Notes under the pieces: generated by a model | Databases searched by the model: none | Seen by the model: the letters and a program-made list of their open reading frames with translations, nothing else | Told to the model about the DNA's origin: nothing | NCBI GenBank assembly: GCA_916613615.1 | Contig: OU744725.1 | Span: forward strand, 7,422,708 to 7,486,707 | Length of the DNA stretch: 64,000 bases | Source of the DNA: Steromphala cineraria | Taxonomy: Eukaryota; Mollusca; Gastropoda; Trochida; Trochidae | Reading direction: 5' to 3' | Shown here: positions 37,533 through 50,077 of the stretch, in pieces | Position numbering within the stretch: position 1 is the stretch's first letter | Layout of the letters: the number at the start of each line of letters is the position of its first letter | Position numbers and translations under genes: made by a program

Positions 37533-39808
37533 ATGAAGGACCATATAAGAAAGATGGGTGAAGTAAAGACGCATTTTCACCTTGACAAAGATGGACTTTA
37601 CTTGATTCGACATCGCCGTGATTCCTTCTCAGATTTTGAAAAAGGTAAGAAGATAACCACAAATTTCCAAAATTTGTTGTATCTAAATTAATGTCAAAAG
37701 TATTTTGCTTAATAAAATCAACAATTTTGAAGGGATTATTTTAAGAGTTTATTTCACAAATATTTTTGAATTCAATATAGGTGTAGGCCGAAGACCACAA
37801 AATGATAATCATGAAATAAACACACCAAAAAAAGTTAAACACCCCCTTGATTTTCACAGAGGGATGTACTCTGTTGAAGTATGTTATGTGACTGAGAAAA
37901 AGAAGATAAGCAAAACCAATTTTCATTGAGAGAACAATCATTTGGTCATTTGCAAGAGAAGATTTGTAATCGTGTGGGCAATAAAAGTGCATATAAAGAG
38001 GGAAATGGACATGGAATTTCATCCAAAATACACATGGATGTTTAAGTATTGTCACTCCAAGATTTTGGTGTGTGCCACCCGATCAAAGCAGCTTAAATAA
38101 AGTGAATCAGTGTTTCAAGAATCACAAAACATGCCACCATATGCGCAGCCACTCTTCTTGGCATACCCTTAAGCAGGTTCCTTAATTGTTCCATCGGTAT
38201 CCGCTGCCACTCATAGTGAAGAGCGGCCTCCAGTTCCCTCAAGTTTTGTACAGGAGGATCCCTTCTTTATATCCAACGACCCAAAATGTCCCAAACATTG
38301 GCGCTTATTTTCAAGATGTTGGTTTACAGCCAGTGAACGATAAGTTCTGGCATTGTCGTCCATGAACAAGGGTCTTGTGGCAAGTCTCTGGTCATTGAAA
38401 TGATCAATAATTACAGGATCCAGAACCTCCTGAATGTAGCGAACGCCTGTGAGTGAACCCTGTATAGTCACCAATTTGAGACTACAGTCGTAGGAGAAGA
38501 CTCCCAAAACCATCACGGATCCTGCGCCATATGATACCCCTGGCAAAATATTCCTGGGAGCAAGACTTGTATCCCTGGTCCTCCATACGCGGGCTCGGCC
38601 ATCAACAGCATACAGAAGGAAACGACCTTCGTGTACTCTCCTCTATGATCTCAGGTTCCACCTCTGCCTGTCCACACCTTTGGTCTTCCTAAACGTGGAA
38701 GGTCCCTCACATCATTTGTTTGTGCATGCTTCCTGACCAGCTTATGACAATGTAGTGGAAGTGTGTTCTTCGGGCAATTTCCTTGTAAAAAAGTCTTGCC
38801 CGATGAAGCCCAATGATCTGCCATCTCAATGCAGTGAACAAAGGTGGTAATAAAGTCGGAACCGATCATTAAATACCCAATACTTATAATTGTTTGAAAC
38901 TTTGGTCTGTGCAACACATGGGTGGCGGGATTCACGTGCATGTGATTGCGTTCGTGAGACACGTTTTTTTTTCAAAAAGTAAAACCATATTTTATCACCA
39001 ATAGAACACTCCTTGATTTGCCATAATAAGGGTTACATTTTGGTTTCAGCAGGATACAATAAAACATTATACTGAAAATTCAATTTTTATTTTGGAGTTG
39101 CTTAACGATTTTTGGTGTGTATATAACGCAATCTCTGTTTTCAGAATGTTGTTTTTCAAAATAACCTTTTTTCCTTGAATTTGCTTAAACAAATTTTCAC
39201 CGAAACAGGCACATAATTGTTGCCCCCCACTTTAATATAACAATATTTATGTAATTTATGTTAGTTTATGTAATCTCCTATCAGATTTCAACGACACAAG
39301 AGACCGCATGAGGTTGACGTCAATAGTGGTTCCTATCGTGATGGTGCTGGTGTTCGTGGCAATAGTAGCTGTCATGTGTTTCTGCATCTGCCGACGTCGC
39401 AGGCAGTATGGAGGTACAATCTTTGGTGGGCAAGGCAATGTAGGACAACCAATGACAACACAGTACCCTCAACCCGCCACCACATACCCCGCGACTTCCG
39501 GGCAACCGCAAACAACTGTTTACCCTACAACAACGGGAGGATTTCCACAAACAACTGTCTACCCGACAGCGACTGGGGGCGTTCCGGGGTACCCTGCACC
39601 CACGGGCTACCCAGCCGGGTATCCTCAATCGGCCGGGTATCCTCAACCGGCCGGGTATCCCCAACCTGCAGGGTATCAAGAAACAGCTGGATACCCTCCA
39701 CCAGCCGGGTATCCACAACATGCTGGGTACCAAACAGCACCTTCCGCACCTGCCTTCAACCCCGACTCACACCCAGCCTCTTCTCCACCTCCTCCCTCCT
39801 ACCAGTAA
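37533..39808 (+). CDS. Small single-pass membrane protein with Cys-Arg juxtamembrane segment, Gly-Tyr-Pro repeats and PPSY C-terminus (211 aa)
   Basis: Exon 37533-37644 ends phase 1 at GTAAGA and joins 39285-39808 (after CTATCAG), stop TAA 39806-39808. The phase match makes the two-exon model likely; the ATG at 39308 is an alternative start (residue 46). Residues 1-49 are polar (one NDT sequon at 40-42). A helix at 50-68 (with IVVPIVMVLVF) is followed by CFCICRRRR with cysteines 69, 71 and 73. The tail is rich in Pro, Tyr, Gln and Thr with about eight AGYPQ-like units, ending in PPSY (207-210), a WW-domain ligand. The helix block PIVMV.VFV.......CIC.. and the RRR border match the gene at 33305, so the two look like diverged tandem duplicates; the tails differ. 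The intron holds a Tc1-like element (37819-39121). AATAAA at 39918-39923 is a likely poly(A) signal. Shisa/CYYR1-like in layout only; function unknown. Confidence 0.78.
37819..39121 (-). mobile_element. Tc1-like DNA transposon, near full length but decayed (1.3 kb), in an intron
   Basis: Inverted ends: left ACACACCAAAAAAAGTTAAA; the right end inverted reads ACACACCAAAAATCGTTAAG. TA flanks both sides (37817-37818, 39122-39123). The minus strand carries transposase pieces: an N-terminal helix-turn-helix part ending TNDVRDLPRLGRPK (38962-38651) and a catalytic part with GSVMVLGVFSYD, LVTIQGSLTG and PLFMDDNARTYRSLAVNQHL (38546-38211). The DDNAR block, normally carrying the second catalytic Asp, is kept. 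The frames are broken between and within these pieces, so the copy is inactive. Length and ends fit Tc1-like elements (about 1.3-1.6 kb). Confidence 0.85.
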
Positions 39809-42800
39809 GATCAAACTTCATACAACAGCGTCGTGTTTCTAGCCGTGAAGCTTTTTTAATGTCCTGATATGTAAGAAGTTAAGAGCCTTGTATCGCTGTC
39901 ATGTCCATGTACAAGCAAATAAATGACTAGTGACATCAGTTCTACCCGAATGGAACTTTCAATTAATTGGTGCTTAACACTGGAAGCTATGGCAAAGAAT
40001 ATTAAAGACTGGAAACTTTTCAATGGGGTACCGTTGTGGAAAGTCTTTACTGTAATGTTTTATTGAAGGATGGATTTTTGTTGGACTAAACTAGCAATTT
40101 ATATCCATCTAATAATTATCATTCGATCGTTTTTCACTTCTTGTAAAGCTAAGAGAAAAAGCTTCTTGTTTTTCTAAGACTCGATGGACGATCTTTTGAA
40201 AGTTCTTTTGTTTTGGTTTACGCAGAACTTACTGTATCTCGATGTATTTATAAATATAGCAAGGAAACATAAACGGAGAAGGACAATTCATTGCATTTCG
40301 GAAGATCGTATTGTGTTAGATATTGCAATATATTGATTCTTTGCAAATTAATAATTGTGCATGCTTTTTGACTGAATACAGCGAAGAAAACAGCAATTAG
40401 TAGTTTCTGAAATTTTGTAAGGGAAGACCTTTGAATAACAAGATATTAATTAATCATATTTGCGATATTTTCACAACACGAGTTCGCTCTTTGTCTCTTT
40501 AAAATCAGTTTTATTTGGTTGAGTTTCCTGCAATTCTAGTTACAAATATTTTTTTTCTAAACATCCGATATATTTCATATTTTCAGAATGGTGTACCGAT
40601 TCATATCGTATTGTTTCTGAATGTCAATATACCGATAAAACTCATTATTATTCTTTCCATAACATCTTTCAGGGACTGTGTAAAGAAGGATCCAGATAAC
40701 CTGCCATCGTAACGCATGGAGCTGGTTGTACCAACATACGGGATGACGACAGGGCATTACAGCAATCTGGTTCATGGATCTGATATAGGAAGCGCCTGCA
40801 ATACATGTGGTGACATATAGAAGCTCACTCAGGCTGATGGCGTGAACGACTTCTAGAACTTGATCTTGAGTTTTCAGCGTTGTTCCGTGTGTTCACTTTG
40901 TACACTTATGATCAGATCGTACCATAACGTATGGATGATATTGGAACTCTGTTCTCTAAGGATTAATCAAACCAATTCTTCCTCGAATCTCCTCTAAACG
41001 CCCGTACATTGAACCTGTTTCATTCATCATTTTTGACAGCCACTTGTTAACCCTTTCCCCGCAAGAAACCAGTAATAAATACGTTTTGTAGCTTAATTTG
41101 TCGCTTTTAAGGACGATAGGGTAAACCTCACGTTAAAAAATGATTATGAAGTAAATTGTTGAAATAAATCTCGTATATACATTTATATTACATACTACGC
41201 GATCATAATGTATGACTTGGAAGTAATGATACTAAAATATGTTATAACTTGGGAATATCAAGTTTGAATTTTGTTGAAAAGATACTTTTACATAATATGC
41301 ATGGTTATAAATATGACATTATCTTTCATTGTTCATCCTGGTTCAGCTTTCTGCTAATATGTGTCTGTTTAATCTGTCCTTTGCTGTTATTCAGCTCTAT
41401 GTAGCTGTGGTGTTACTAACAAAACATCAACACTTACAAATAATCATATAGATTTAACTTTCCCAGGTTTGTATGGAATTGAATGAGTCATTTTTCCATA
41501 TGTAATAATGCTATTCGATGTATCGGTATGAGGGCTTTTAATTGTTATACATATATACGTTTTAATGGTTTAATTGTGAGATTAATATATGATGGCTTAG
41601 ATGTGTATCACATTTTAATGGCTTATTTGAGATATGAAGGTTATGACTTATGTTTGGTTTACCAGTCATAATTGCACTGTGAACTTTATAATGGTTTAAT
41701 TTAAATGTATACCTCAGGAAGTTGTGATGTAACTTTTAATGGATAACCTATGGTGTACTAATGGTTAAGTCGTGTATACAATGGGTAGTTGACTCAGTTA
41801 CCATGTAATGTCAGGAAGGCTATAGGTAGTGCTGCTTGGATGTCATATGATATGCCAGTTATGGGATATGCAAAGTGTGCTATCCACAAAGAAATTATAG
41901 ATAATAGATAAACTTCATATTTCGATTTCTCATGAAATGTTCAGAATTAAAATCGAGAAGGTTGTTATTACAACATTAGACATTTAACAAATTGATTCCC
42001 CTATATACATAAAGGCCTTGTGATATGAACGACTTATTGTTATTTACGTTGCAAAACTTTAAAAGGAAGTACGACTGATTTCAGATGCTGTGAGTTTATT
42101 TATAACCAGTTTTTTAACCTCTTAAAATGACGAACTGATTGACATGTTATCTGTATGGAGTGGTGACTTTAATCGCTCTAGCCTAGTCAAACGTTCTAGC
42201 CTATATTATAGCTACAAGAACAACACCTACATCATGAAAAGAGATTTGTCTTTACATTCGTTCTATGTTTATACTTTCAGTTGTTTAGAGAACGATGGGA
42301 ATGCCTTCGATTTCACCTAATAATTGCATGAATATCACAGTTTTAGCTTACATGGCGTAATATTGTACATATTGGTATTTACATATTGTGTTTTTTTATT
42401 ACCGTAATAGAGTGCTCAATCTTTGACGTACTGAGATTATTTACTTTCTCCACCAAACACAAGAGGCAAAAATCAACTCAAAACATACTAGCGTATGATG
42501 CTGTTTTCATCATTCGTGTTCAATATTCCCTTTATTATTAGTTACTTGTTGCATAATTACATTTTTTATTACTTCAAGTTTCTGCAGTGTAATCTTAGGC
42601 TTAACTATATCATTATTTGAGAAAATCTGTACCTTTCCTACGTCTGTATATGATGTTACTCGTACAGTCATGCATACTGATAAGCAGGGATAAGATCGTT
42701 TAATAAACTTTTCACTTTTGTTAAAACCGCATGTCTTTATATGTTATGTTATAAGTTCTTCGATAATCAGTTGAAATTTTTTATCAGAGATACTGTTTAT

Positions 42801-43738
42801 CTGGACGTCGGTCCATTTATGTACTCGATGAATAAAAACTTTTAATACAGTTTACATATATATGTAATGATTTTTCAGAATTTTTGAAAAATTATTGTTC
42901 TTTCGTTTATAACATGTATGTTTACCTATATAAGAGGTTTCTTTGATAACTTCTTATCTTAACGTATATTAGTTTGTATAACGGAACCAGGCATGTCAGC
43001 TATCTGAATGATTTATGTGTAAATCAAAACATTTCTTATCTGATGAATGCAATCATGAACAATTTATAATCATTATCGGTTTGCTGAATAACAAGATTAG
43101 AGACTAAATATCGCAGGTTCTAGTACATGTTGACTTCATTGCTAAAATCCATATAAGATTTTATGTTCTTTAATTTGTTTAACCACTTTGCCTTCTCAAG
43201 TAAATATGGGTATTTATTTCCCAATTTAGTTATCAACGCTTGTCAATCATAGCCAGATGTGTTCGTATGGATTGTCGATATTAATGAGTAACTTATAATG
43301 TAGAGGGCTAGGCCTTTAATATTATAAAGAGTCCGGGTTCTCGAAAAAGTTCTCAAGTCTTAAGTCAGGCCTTGGCCGTCAACATGTTATTTACTATGAG
43401 TATCGTCAATGAAGGTCACTAAATAAAATCTATATAATAGGATACAGATCATTTTACACATCATGGTACAGCTAACTTTATGTACGTCCCACGCCAGTAT
43501 GTGCCTCGTGCCTTTTCTTTATTTATGTTGCATTATAATCTTTATACATTGTTCCTATAATTGTTTGTTTCATTTACTTTTTAAATAAATACCTTGAAAA
43601 TCTTGCTGTCTTTTACGTTTTATACTTTATCGTGAAGAAAGAGAATGTTGGGTCCTTCTAATGGCATCTATATATCCTTTTCTGGACACTTTGATAAACA
43701 TTCAAGTAACTTAAAACGTAAGATACTTATCTGTTATT
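39809..43738. other. 3' flank and intergenic sequence
   Basis: Apart from the poly(A) signal at 39918-39923 and the possible exon at 40673-40712, this is AT-rich sequence with no supported exon, RNA gene or transposon. Confidence 0.4.
40673..40712 (+). CDS. Possible alternative terminal exon of the 37533 gene
   Basis: The stop region of the 39808 end reads CCTACCAGTAAGATC, so CA|GTAAGA there is also a good donor. An acceptor (ATCTTTCAG) at 40671-40672 opens 40 bases that continue the same phase: the CA plus G restores Gln, then DCVKKDPDNLPS and TAA at 40710-40712. Use of it would replace the free PPSYQ end by 12 more residues. No transcript evidence. Confidence 0.3.
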
Positions 43739-46700
43739 TTTTAGCTCACCTTTACGAAGTAAATGTGAGCTTATGTCATGGCGCTTCGTCCGTCGTCCGT
43801 CTGTCTGTCCGTCCGTCTGTCCGTCCGTCCGTCTGTCCGTCAGTCCGTAAACTTTCACGAAAAAGACTACTCCTCCTAAACAAATTCAGATATCATTCTG
43901 AAATTGTAGTATGTTATACCCATGGTGATTCCTCACAGAAAGGTAGACGTTTCAGTTTTGAGAATCCAAGATGGCCGCCATGACAGCCATATTGAATTTT
44001 CAATTAGATTTCATGAAAAAGACTACTCCTTCTAAACAAATACAGATATCATTCTGAAATTTTAGTATGTTATACCCATGGTGATTCCGCACAGAAAGGT
44101 AGACGTTTCAGTTTTGAGAATTCAAGATGGCCGCCATGGCAGCCATATTGAATTTTCAATTAGATTTCATGAAAAAGACTACTCTTCCTAAACCAATCTA
44201 GGTATCATTCTGAAAGTGTAGTATGTTATTACCATGGTGATTCAGCACAGAAAGGTAGACATTTCAGTTTTGAGAATCCAAGATGGCCGCCATGGCAGCC
44301 ATATTGAATTTTTTAATTAGATTTCATGAAAAAGACTACTCTTCCTAAACCAATCTAGGTATCATTCTGAAAGTGTAGTATGTTATAACCATGGTGATTC
44401 AGCACAGAAAGGTAGACATTTCAGTTTTGAGAATCCAATATGGCCGCCATGGCAGCCATTTTGAATTTTCAATTAGACTTCATAAAAAAGACTACCCCTT
44501 CTAAACCAATATAGATATCATTCTAAAATTGTAGTATGTTATACCTATGGTGATTCCGCACAGAAAGGTAGACGTTTCACTTTTGAGAATCCAAGATGGC
44601 CGCAATAGCAGCCATATTGACTTTTCAGTTGCAGATGACATATCATTATTATTAAATTTTAAGCTTTCATCAAGTGATCACTTGCACCATATACATTCTC
44701 TAATTCGAACTTACTAATCATAATATTATCTTGAATATAAAATATTTAAGATTGTCGTGCAAGTTGTTCTATATTTTTCAGTGTTTCTTAAAAAAAATTA
44801 AGATGAAAGACAAACATAATTGATTAATTTGTTTAAAATCTTTATGGCAACTAGCTGCAAAAACCAAATCACATTAACCATGTTAAATTTTAAACAATGG
44901 TATCTCCCTTATATTCCTTTAAATACCACACATAAGGGGTCAACCAGAGTTCAGATATTCCACTATGCTGTCTAATACACTTCCCAATACTGGATGCTAG
45001 CTTCACAGCGTCAGCTGCTAGCCTGTTGCATAATCAACCTGACCCAATTGATATGGTAGAGCATTATGCTATATGGCCATGGCCCATGTGTATGCAATAA
45101 AAGTTATGGACTTGTATTCTCATGACAGTGATATGTTCTTTCTAAGAATAACAACTTACACAAAACTTGTCTACAATAAGCTTTGTGTTTAGCAATCTAC
45201 ATGATAAGTTGATGTGGAATAAATATGCAGATGAAAATCGAAAAGGGTTTAGTAAGAAAAGTAAGAAAAGTTGATGTGTCGTATCTCTCTGTTGATTTGA
45301 CAATGCAAAAATGTTTACCATTATAGTACTGTATGAGTATTAAATAAATTGATACTTTAATGAAAGACATCTCATGGTCACTTGTGAAATCAGTGAAATG
45401 ATCTTGAAATCATAGTAATGATTCCCTACAAAACACATGTAAGTGGCCACCATCCTGTAATTACTGATTGAAATCATAGTAATGATTCACTACAAAACAA
45501 ATGTAAGTGGCCACCATCCTGTAATTACTGATTGAAATCATATTAATGATTCACTACAGAACAAATGTAAGTGGCCACCATCCTGTAAGTATTGAATGAC
45601 ATTTAAATGGATACACCTAAACCAATCAGGATATCATAATGAAATTAATATGGATGCCCACATAAAAGTAGCATTTTGAAGATTAAAAAGTACAAGATGG
45701 TCACCAATTCAGCCATAGATAATTAGATATACAAAAAAGTTATACAAAAACCTACTGCTTGTTAACTAATCATGATTATATCATTTGTGTATTAATGTTT
45801 GTTCAAGCTCTAGTCGTTTCCAACAGAAGACTAGTATTTTAAAAGATATAAGAATCATGATGGCAGCCATAATCAATTATGTAAAAGATGGTTATACATG
45901 TATAATTAAACCATTTTATCACATCATTCATTTTAAGGTGAGCTTCTGTACCCTCGGTACTTTTATTATATTGTAGTATGTTATACCTATAGTGATTCCG
46001 CACAGAAAGGTAGACGTTTCAGTTTTGAGAATCCAAGATGGCCGCAATAGCAGCCATATTGACTTTTCAGCTGCAGATGACACATCATTATTATTAAACT
46101 TTAAGCTTTCATCAAGTGATCACTGGCACCATATAAATTCTCTAATTTGATCTTACTAATCATAATATTATCTTAAATATGGAATATTTAAGATTGTCGT
46201 GCAAGTTGTTCTATATTTTTAAGTGTTTCTAAAAAAAATTAAGATGAAAGACAAACATAATTGATTAATTTGTTTAAAATCTTTATGGCAACTAGCTGCA
46301 AAAACCAAATCACATTAACCATGTTAAATTTTAAACAATGGTATCTCCCTTATATTCCTTTAAATACCACACATAAGGGGTCAACCAGAGTTCAGATATT
46401 CCACTATGCTGTCTAATACACATCCCAATACTGGATGCTAGCTTCACAGCGTCAGCTGCTAGCCTGTTGCATAATCAACCTGACCCAATTGATATGGTAG
46501 AGCATTATGCTATATGGCCATGGCCCATGTGTATGCAATAAAAGTTATGGACTTGTATTCTCATGACAGTGATATGTTCTTTCTAAGAATAACAACTTAC
46601 ACAAAACTTGTCTACAATAAGCTTTGTGTTTAGCAATCTACATGATAAGTTGATGTGGAATAAATATGCAGATGAAAATCGAAAAGGGTTTAGTAAGAAA

Positions 46701-48840
46701 AGTAAGAAAAGTTGATGTGTCGTATCTCTCTGTTGATTTGACAATGCAAAAATGTTTACCATTATAGTACTGTATGAGTATTAAATAAATTGATACTTTA
46801 ATGAAAGACATCTCATGGTCACTTGTGAAATCAGTGAAATGATCTTGAAATCATAGTAATGATTCCCTACAAAACACATGTAAGTGGCCACCATCCTGTA
46901 ATTACTGATTGAAATCATAGTAATGATTCACTACAAAACAAATGTAAGTGGCCACCATCCTGTAATTACTGATTGAAATCATATTAATGATTCACTACAG
47001 AACAAATGTAAGTGGCCACCATCCTGTAAGTATTGAATGACATTTAAATGGATACACCTAAACCAATCAAGATATCATAATGAAATTAATATGGATGCCC
47101 ACATAAAAGTAGCATTTTGAAGATTAAAAAGTACAAGATGGTCACCAATTCAGCCATAGATAATTAGATATACAAAAAAGTTATACAAAAACCTACTGCT
47201 TGTTAACTAATAATGATTATATCATTTGTGTATTAATGTTTGTTCAAGCTCTAGTCGTTTCCAACATAAGACTAGTATTTTAAAAGATATAAGAATCATG
47301 ATGGCAGCCATAATCAATTATGTAAAAGATGGTTATACATGTATAATTAAACCATTTTATCACATCATTCATTTTAAGGTGAGCTTCTGTACCCTCGGTA
47401 CTTTTATTATATTGTAGTATGTTATACCTATATTGATTCCGCACAGAAAGGTAGACGTTTCAGTTTTGAGAATCCAAGATGGCCGCAATAGCAGCCATAT
47501 TGACTTTTCAGCTGCAGATGACACATCATTATTATTAAACTTTAAGCTTTCATCAAGTGATCACTGGCACCATATAAATTCTCTAATTTGATCTTACTAA
47601 TCATAATATTATCTTAAATATGGAATATTTAAGATTGTCGTGCAAGTTGTTCTATATTTTTAAGTGTTTCTAAAAAAAATTAAGATGAAAGACAAACATA
47701 ATTGATTAATTTGTTTAAAATCTTTATGGCAACTAGCTGCAAAAACCAAATCACATTAAACATGTTAAATTTTAAACAATGGTATTTCCCTTTTATTCCT
47801 TTAAATACCACACATAAGGGGTCAACCAGAGTTCAGATATTCCACTATGCTGTCTAATACACATCCCAATACTGGATGCTAGCTTCACAGCGTCAGCTGC
47901 TAGCCTGTTGCATAATCAACCTGACCCAATTGATATGGTAGAGCATTATGCTATATGGCCATGGCCCATGTGTATGCAATAAAAGTTATGGACTTGTATT
48001 CTCATGACAGTGATATGTTCTTTCTAAGAATAACAACTTACACAAAACTTGTCTTCAATAAGCTTTGTGTTTAGCAATCTACATGATAAGTTGATGTGGA
48101 ATAAATATGCAGATGAAAATCGAAAAGGGTTTAGTAAGAAAAGTTAGGAAAGTTGATTTGTCATATCTCTCTGTTGATTTGACAATGCAAAAATGTTTAC
48201 CATTATAGTACTGTATGAGTGTTAAATAAATTGATACTTTAATGAAAGACATCTCATGGTCACTTGACATGTAAATATTATGTGAACAAAATAAACGTGT
48301 CTTATGCATTGCTGTGTTTATGACTTTCCTCTCAATCAGTCATTCATTTTCCTTGGAAAATCTGTACTTTTGGGATTCTCAATATCCCATGCAGCATAAC
48401 CATCAGTGAAATTATCTTGAAATCATATTAATGATTCACTACAAAACAAATGTAAGTGCCCACCATCCTGTAAGTAATGAATGACATTTAAATGGATACA
48501 CCTAAACCAATCAAGATATCATAATGAAATTAATACGGATGCCCACATAAAAGTAGCATTTTGAAGATTAAAAAGTACAAGATGGTCACCAATTCAGCCA
48601 TAGATATACAAAAAAGTTATACAAAAACCTACTGCTTGTTAACTTATCATGATTATATCATTCGTGTATTAATGTTTGTTCAAGCTCTAGTCGTTTCCAA
48701 AAGAAGACTAGTATTTTAAAAGATAAAAAAATCATGATGGCAGCCATAATCAGTTATATAAAAGATGGTTACATGTATAATTAAACCAATACCACATCAT
48801 TCATTTTAAGGTGAGCTTCTGTACCCTCGGTACTTTTATT
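43739..48840. repeat. AGCTCACC-type repeat, long form with an internal 1.44-kb segment in three tandem copies (5.1 kb)
   Basis: Same ends as 11257-13440: it opens TTTTAGCTCACCTTTACGAA, then (CCGTC/CTGTC)n, then about five 156-bp units (43850-44630). The segment from TGTAGTATGTTATACCTAT onward is then tandemly repeated: about 44530-45970, 45971-47411 and 47412-48840, with few differences between the first two. Copies 1 and 2 carry a further triplicated block of about 64 bp (45408-45590 and the equivalent). Copy 3 instead matches the short form at 11257-13440. It ends AAGGTGAGCTTCTGTACCCT then CGGTACTTTTATT. Open frames within repeat with it and are not genes. Confidence 0.85.
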
Positions 48841-50077
48841 GGTACTATATTACCTTTTGAATGAGATCCCCAATGACGTGTTGACGTGTTGTTATTCAGC
48901 ATAGTTAGGCTATGTACATGCGAGAATGGCTAAAACTCACAAAAATGCAGAATTAATCTCCGGCTTTCGGTTTTAAGGCCCTAGCACGTTCTGTCGATTC
49001 ATCGGCCAAGTGAAGGCAGTAGCCAATGTAGAGTTTTATGTGTAAACTTTTAAATGCAAAAACAGTGACAATATCCATTTACCTTAAAAGATTAAAAACA
49101 GTCTAATGAAAACATATTTTGATGTATAAAAAATATCAACAAAACCAATTTTTCAGACTAGTAAATGTTTATCTAGAAAGTATCGATAATTAACCGAATA
49201 AATGAACTTACACTTTGATATATGAGAGCTCTTGTTTACTTTAGATGCCACAAGTTAAAATGTGTGAAAATTCTAATAGAAGGTGATCATGTTTTCCTTC
49301 TGACCAACCGGTGATGAAAGTTGAAGAAATCGACATTGTCGTGAAAGCTGAGGATGTGGGTTTGAATCCTGCAAAGGGCTTGATCAGAAAATACAATCAT
49401 TTGTACACATGCAGGTCGTGTTTCCAAAATCTAAATAAATTTAGATCAACAGGTTTTATATTAGGCCATACTGTATGACAAAATAAAAAATCTGTTGATC
49501 TAATTTTATTTAGATTGTGTTTCCCAAATATAACAATGTAGAGTGCCGTAGCTCGCTGAAAAATTACAATAAGACATAGGAACATGTATCAATTTCTGAA
49601 ACAATTTGGAATCGTTTCGCTTTAACCTCATTTTAAAATGTAATATAGTATGAATCACTCAAGATGATTCAAGACAAAACAATGACATACCTTATGGGAA
49701 GATGAAATTCATGTAATTTTCACATTTTAATAAATCACCCAGTTGGTGTGGGAGTAAAGCAAGGTGCGCTACTGTGTCCGCTTGCTTTATGCACAGAGAG
49801 AGAAGTGAAGCGTCACGATTGAGAAGAACTGCTTATATCTCCAAGGTTCATATTATTTCAGTGGGTTAGTGACGGGTAATGAAGCGCTATGCCTTGTTCC
49901 AGAGATCCCCGTGAGGATATACGTGCGATACGCCTTAGTGCACGGCTATACAGCCTATACATAAAGATAGGTTACACGACTTCCTGATTTAAAAATGGCG
50001 TATCAGATTCCACTTGAACGGGACGGACTTTAAGACACACTCACCTTGCCTTGTCCCGGCGTACTTGACTTCTTGGG
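48841..50077. other. Upstream region of the lectin-like/mucin receptor gene
   Basis: No exon is supported before 50078. It contains the hairpin at 49422-49521. The 50000-50077 part may hold the 5' UTR, since the sequence becomes GC-richer just before the start codon. Confidence 0.35.
49422..49521. mobile_element. Short hairpin element (about 100 bp)
   Basis: Left arm GTGTTTCCAAAATCTAAATA then AATTTAGATCAACAG; the right arm is its inverse, CTGTTGATCTAATTTTATTT then AGATTGTGTTTCC. The loop is about 35 bp. Probably a miniature element; TSD not determined. Confidence 0.55.

Noticed and set aside
39320..39867. Long open frames in other frames and on the minus strand over the GYP-repeat exon
   Set aside because: Shadow frames of a low-complexity coding exon; no splice or family support.
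44530..48840. Repeated small frames at 45785, 47226 and 48079 as a gene family
   Set aside because: They recur only because the underlying repeat is tandemly duplicated; no conserved coding pattern.
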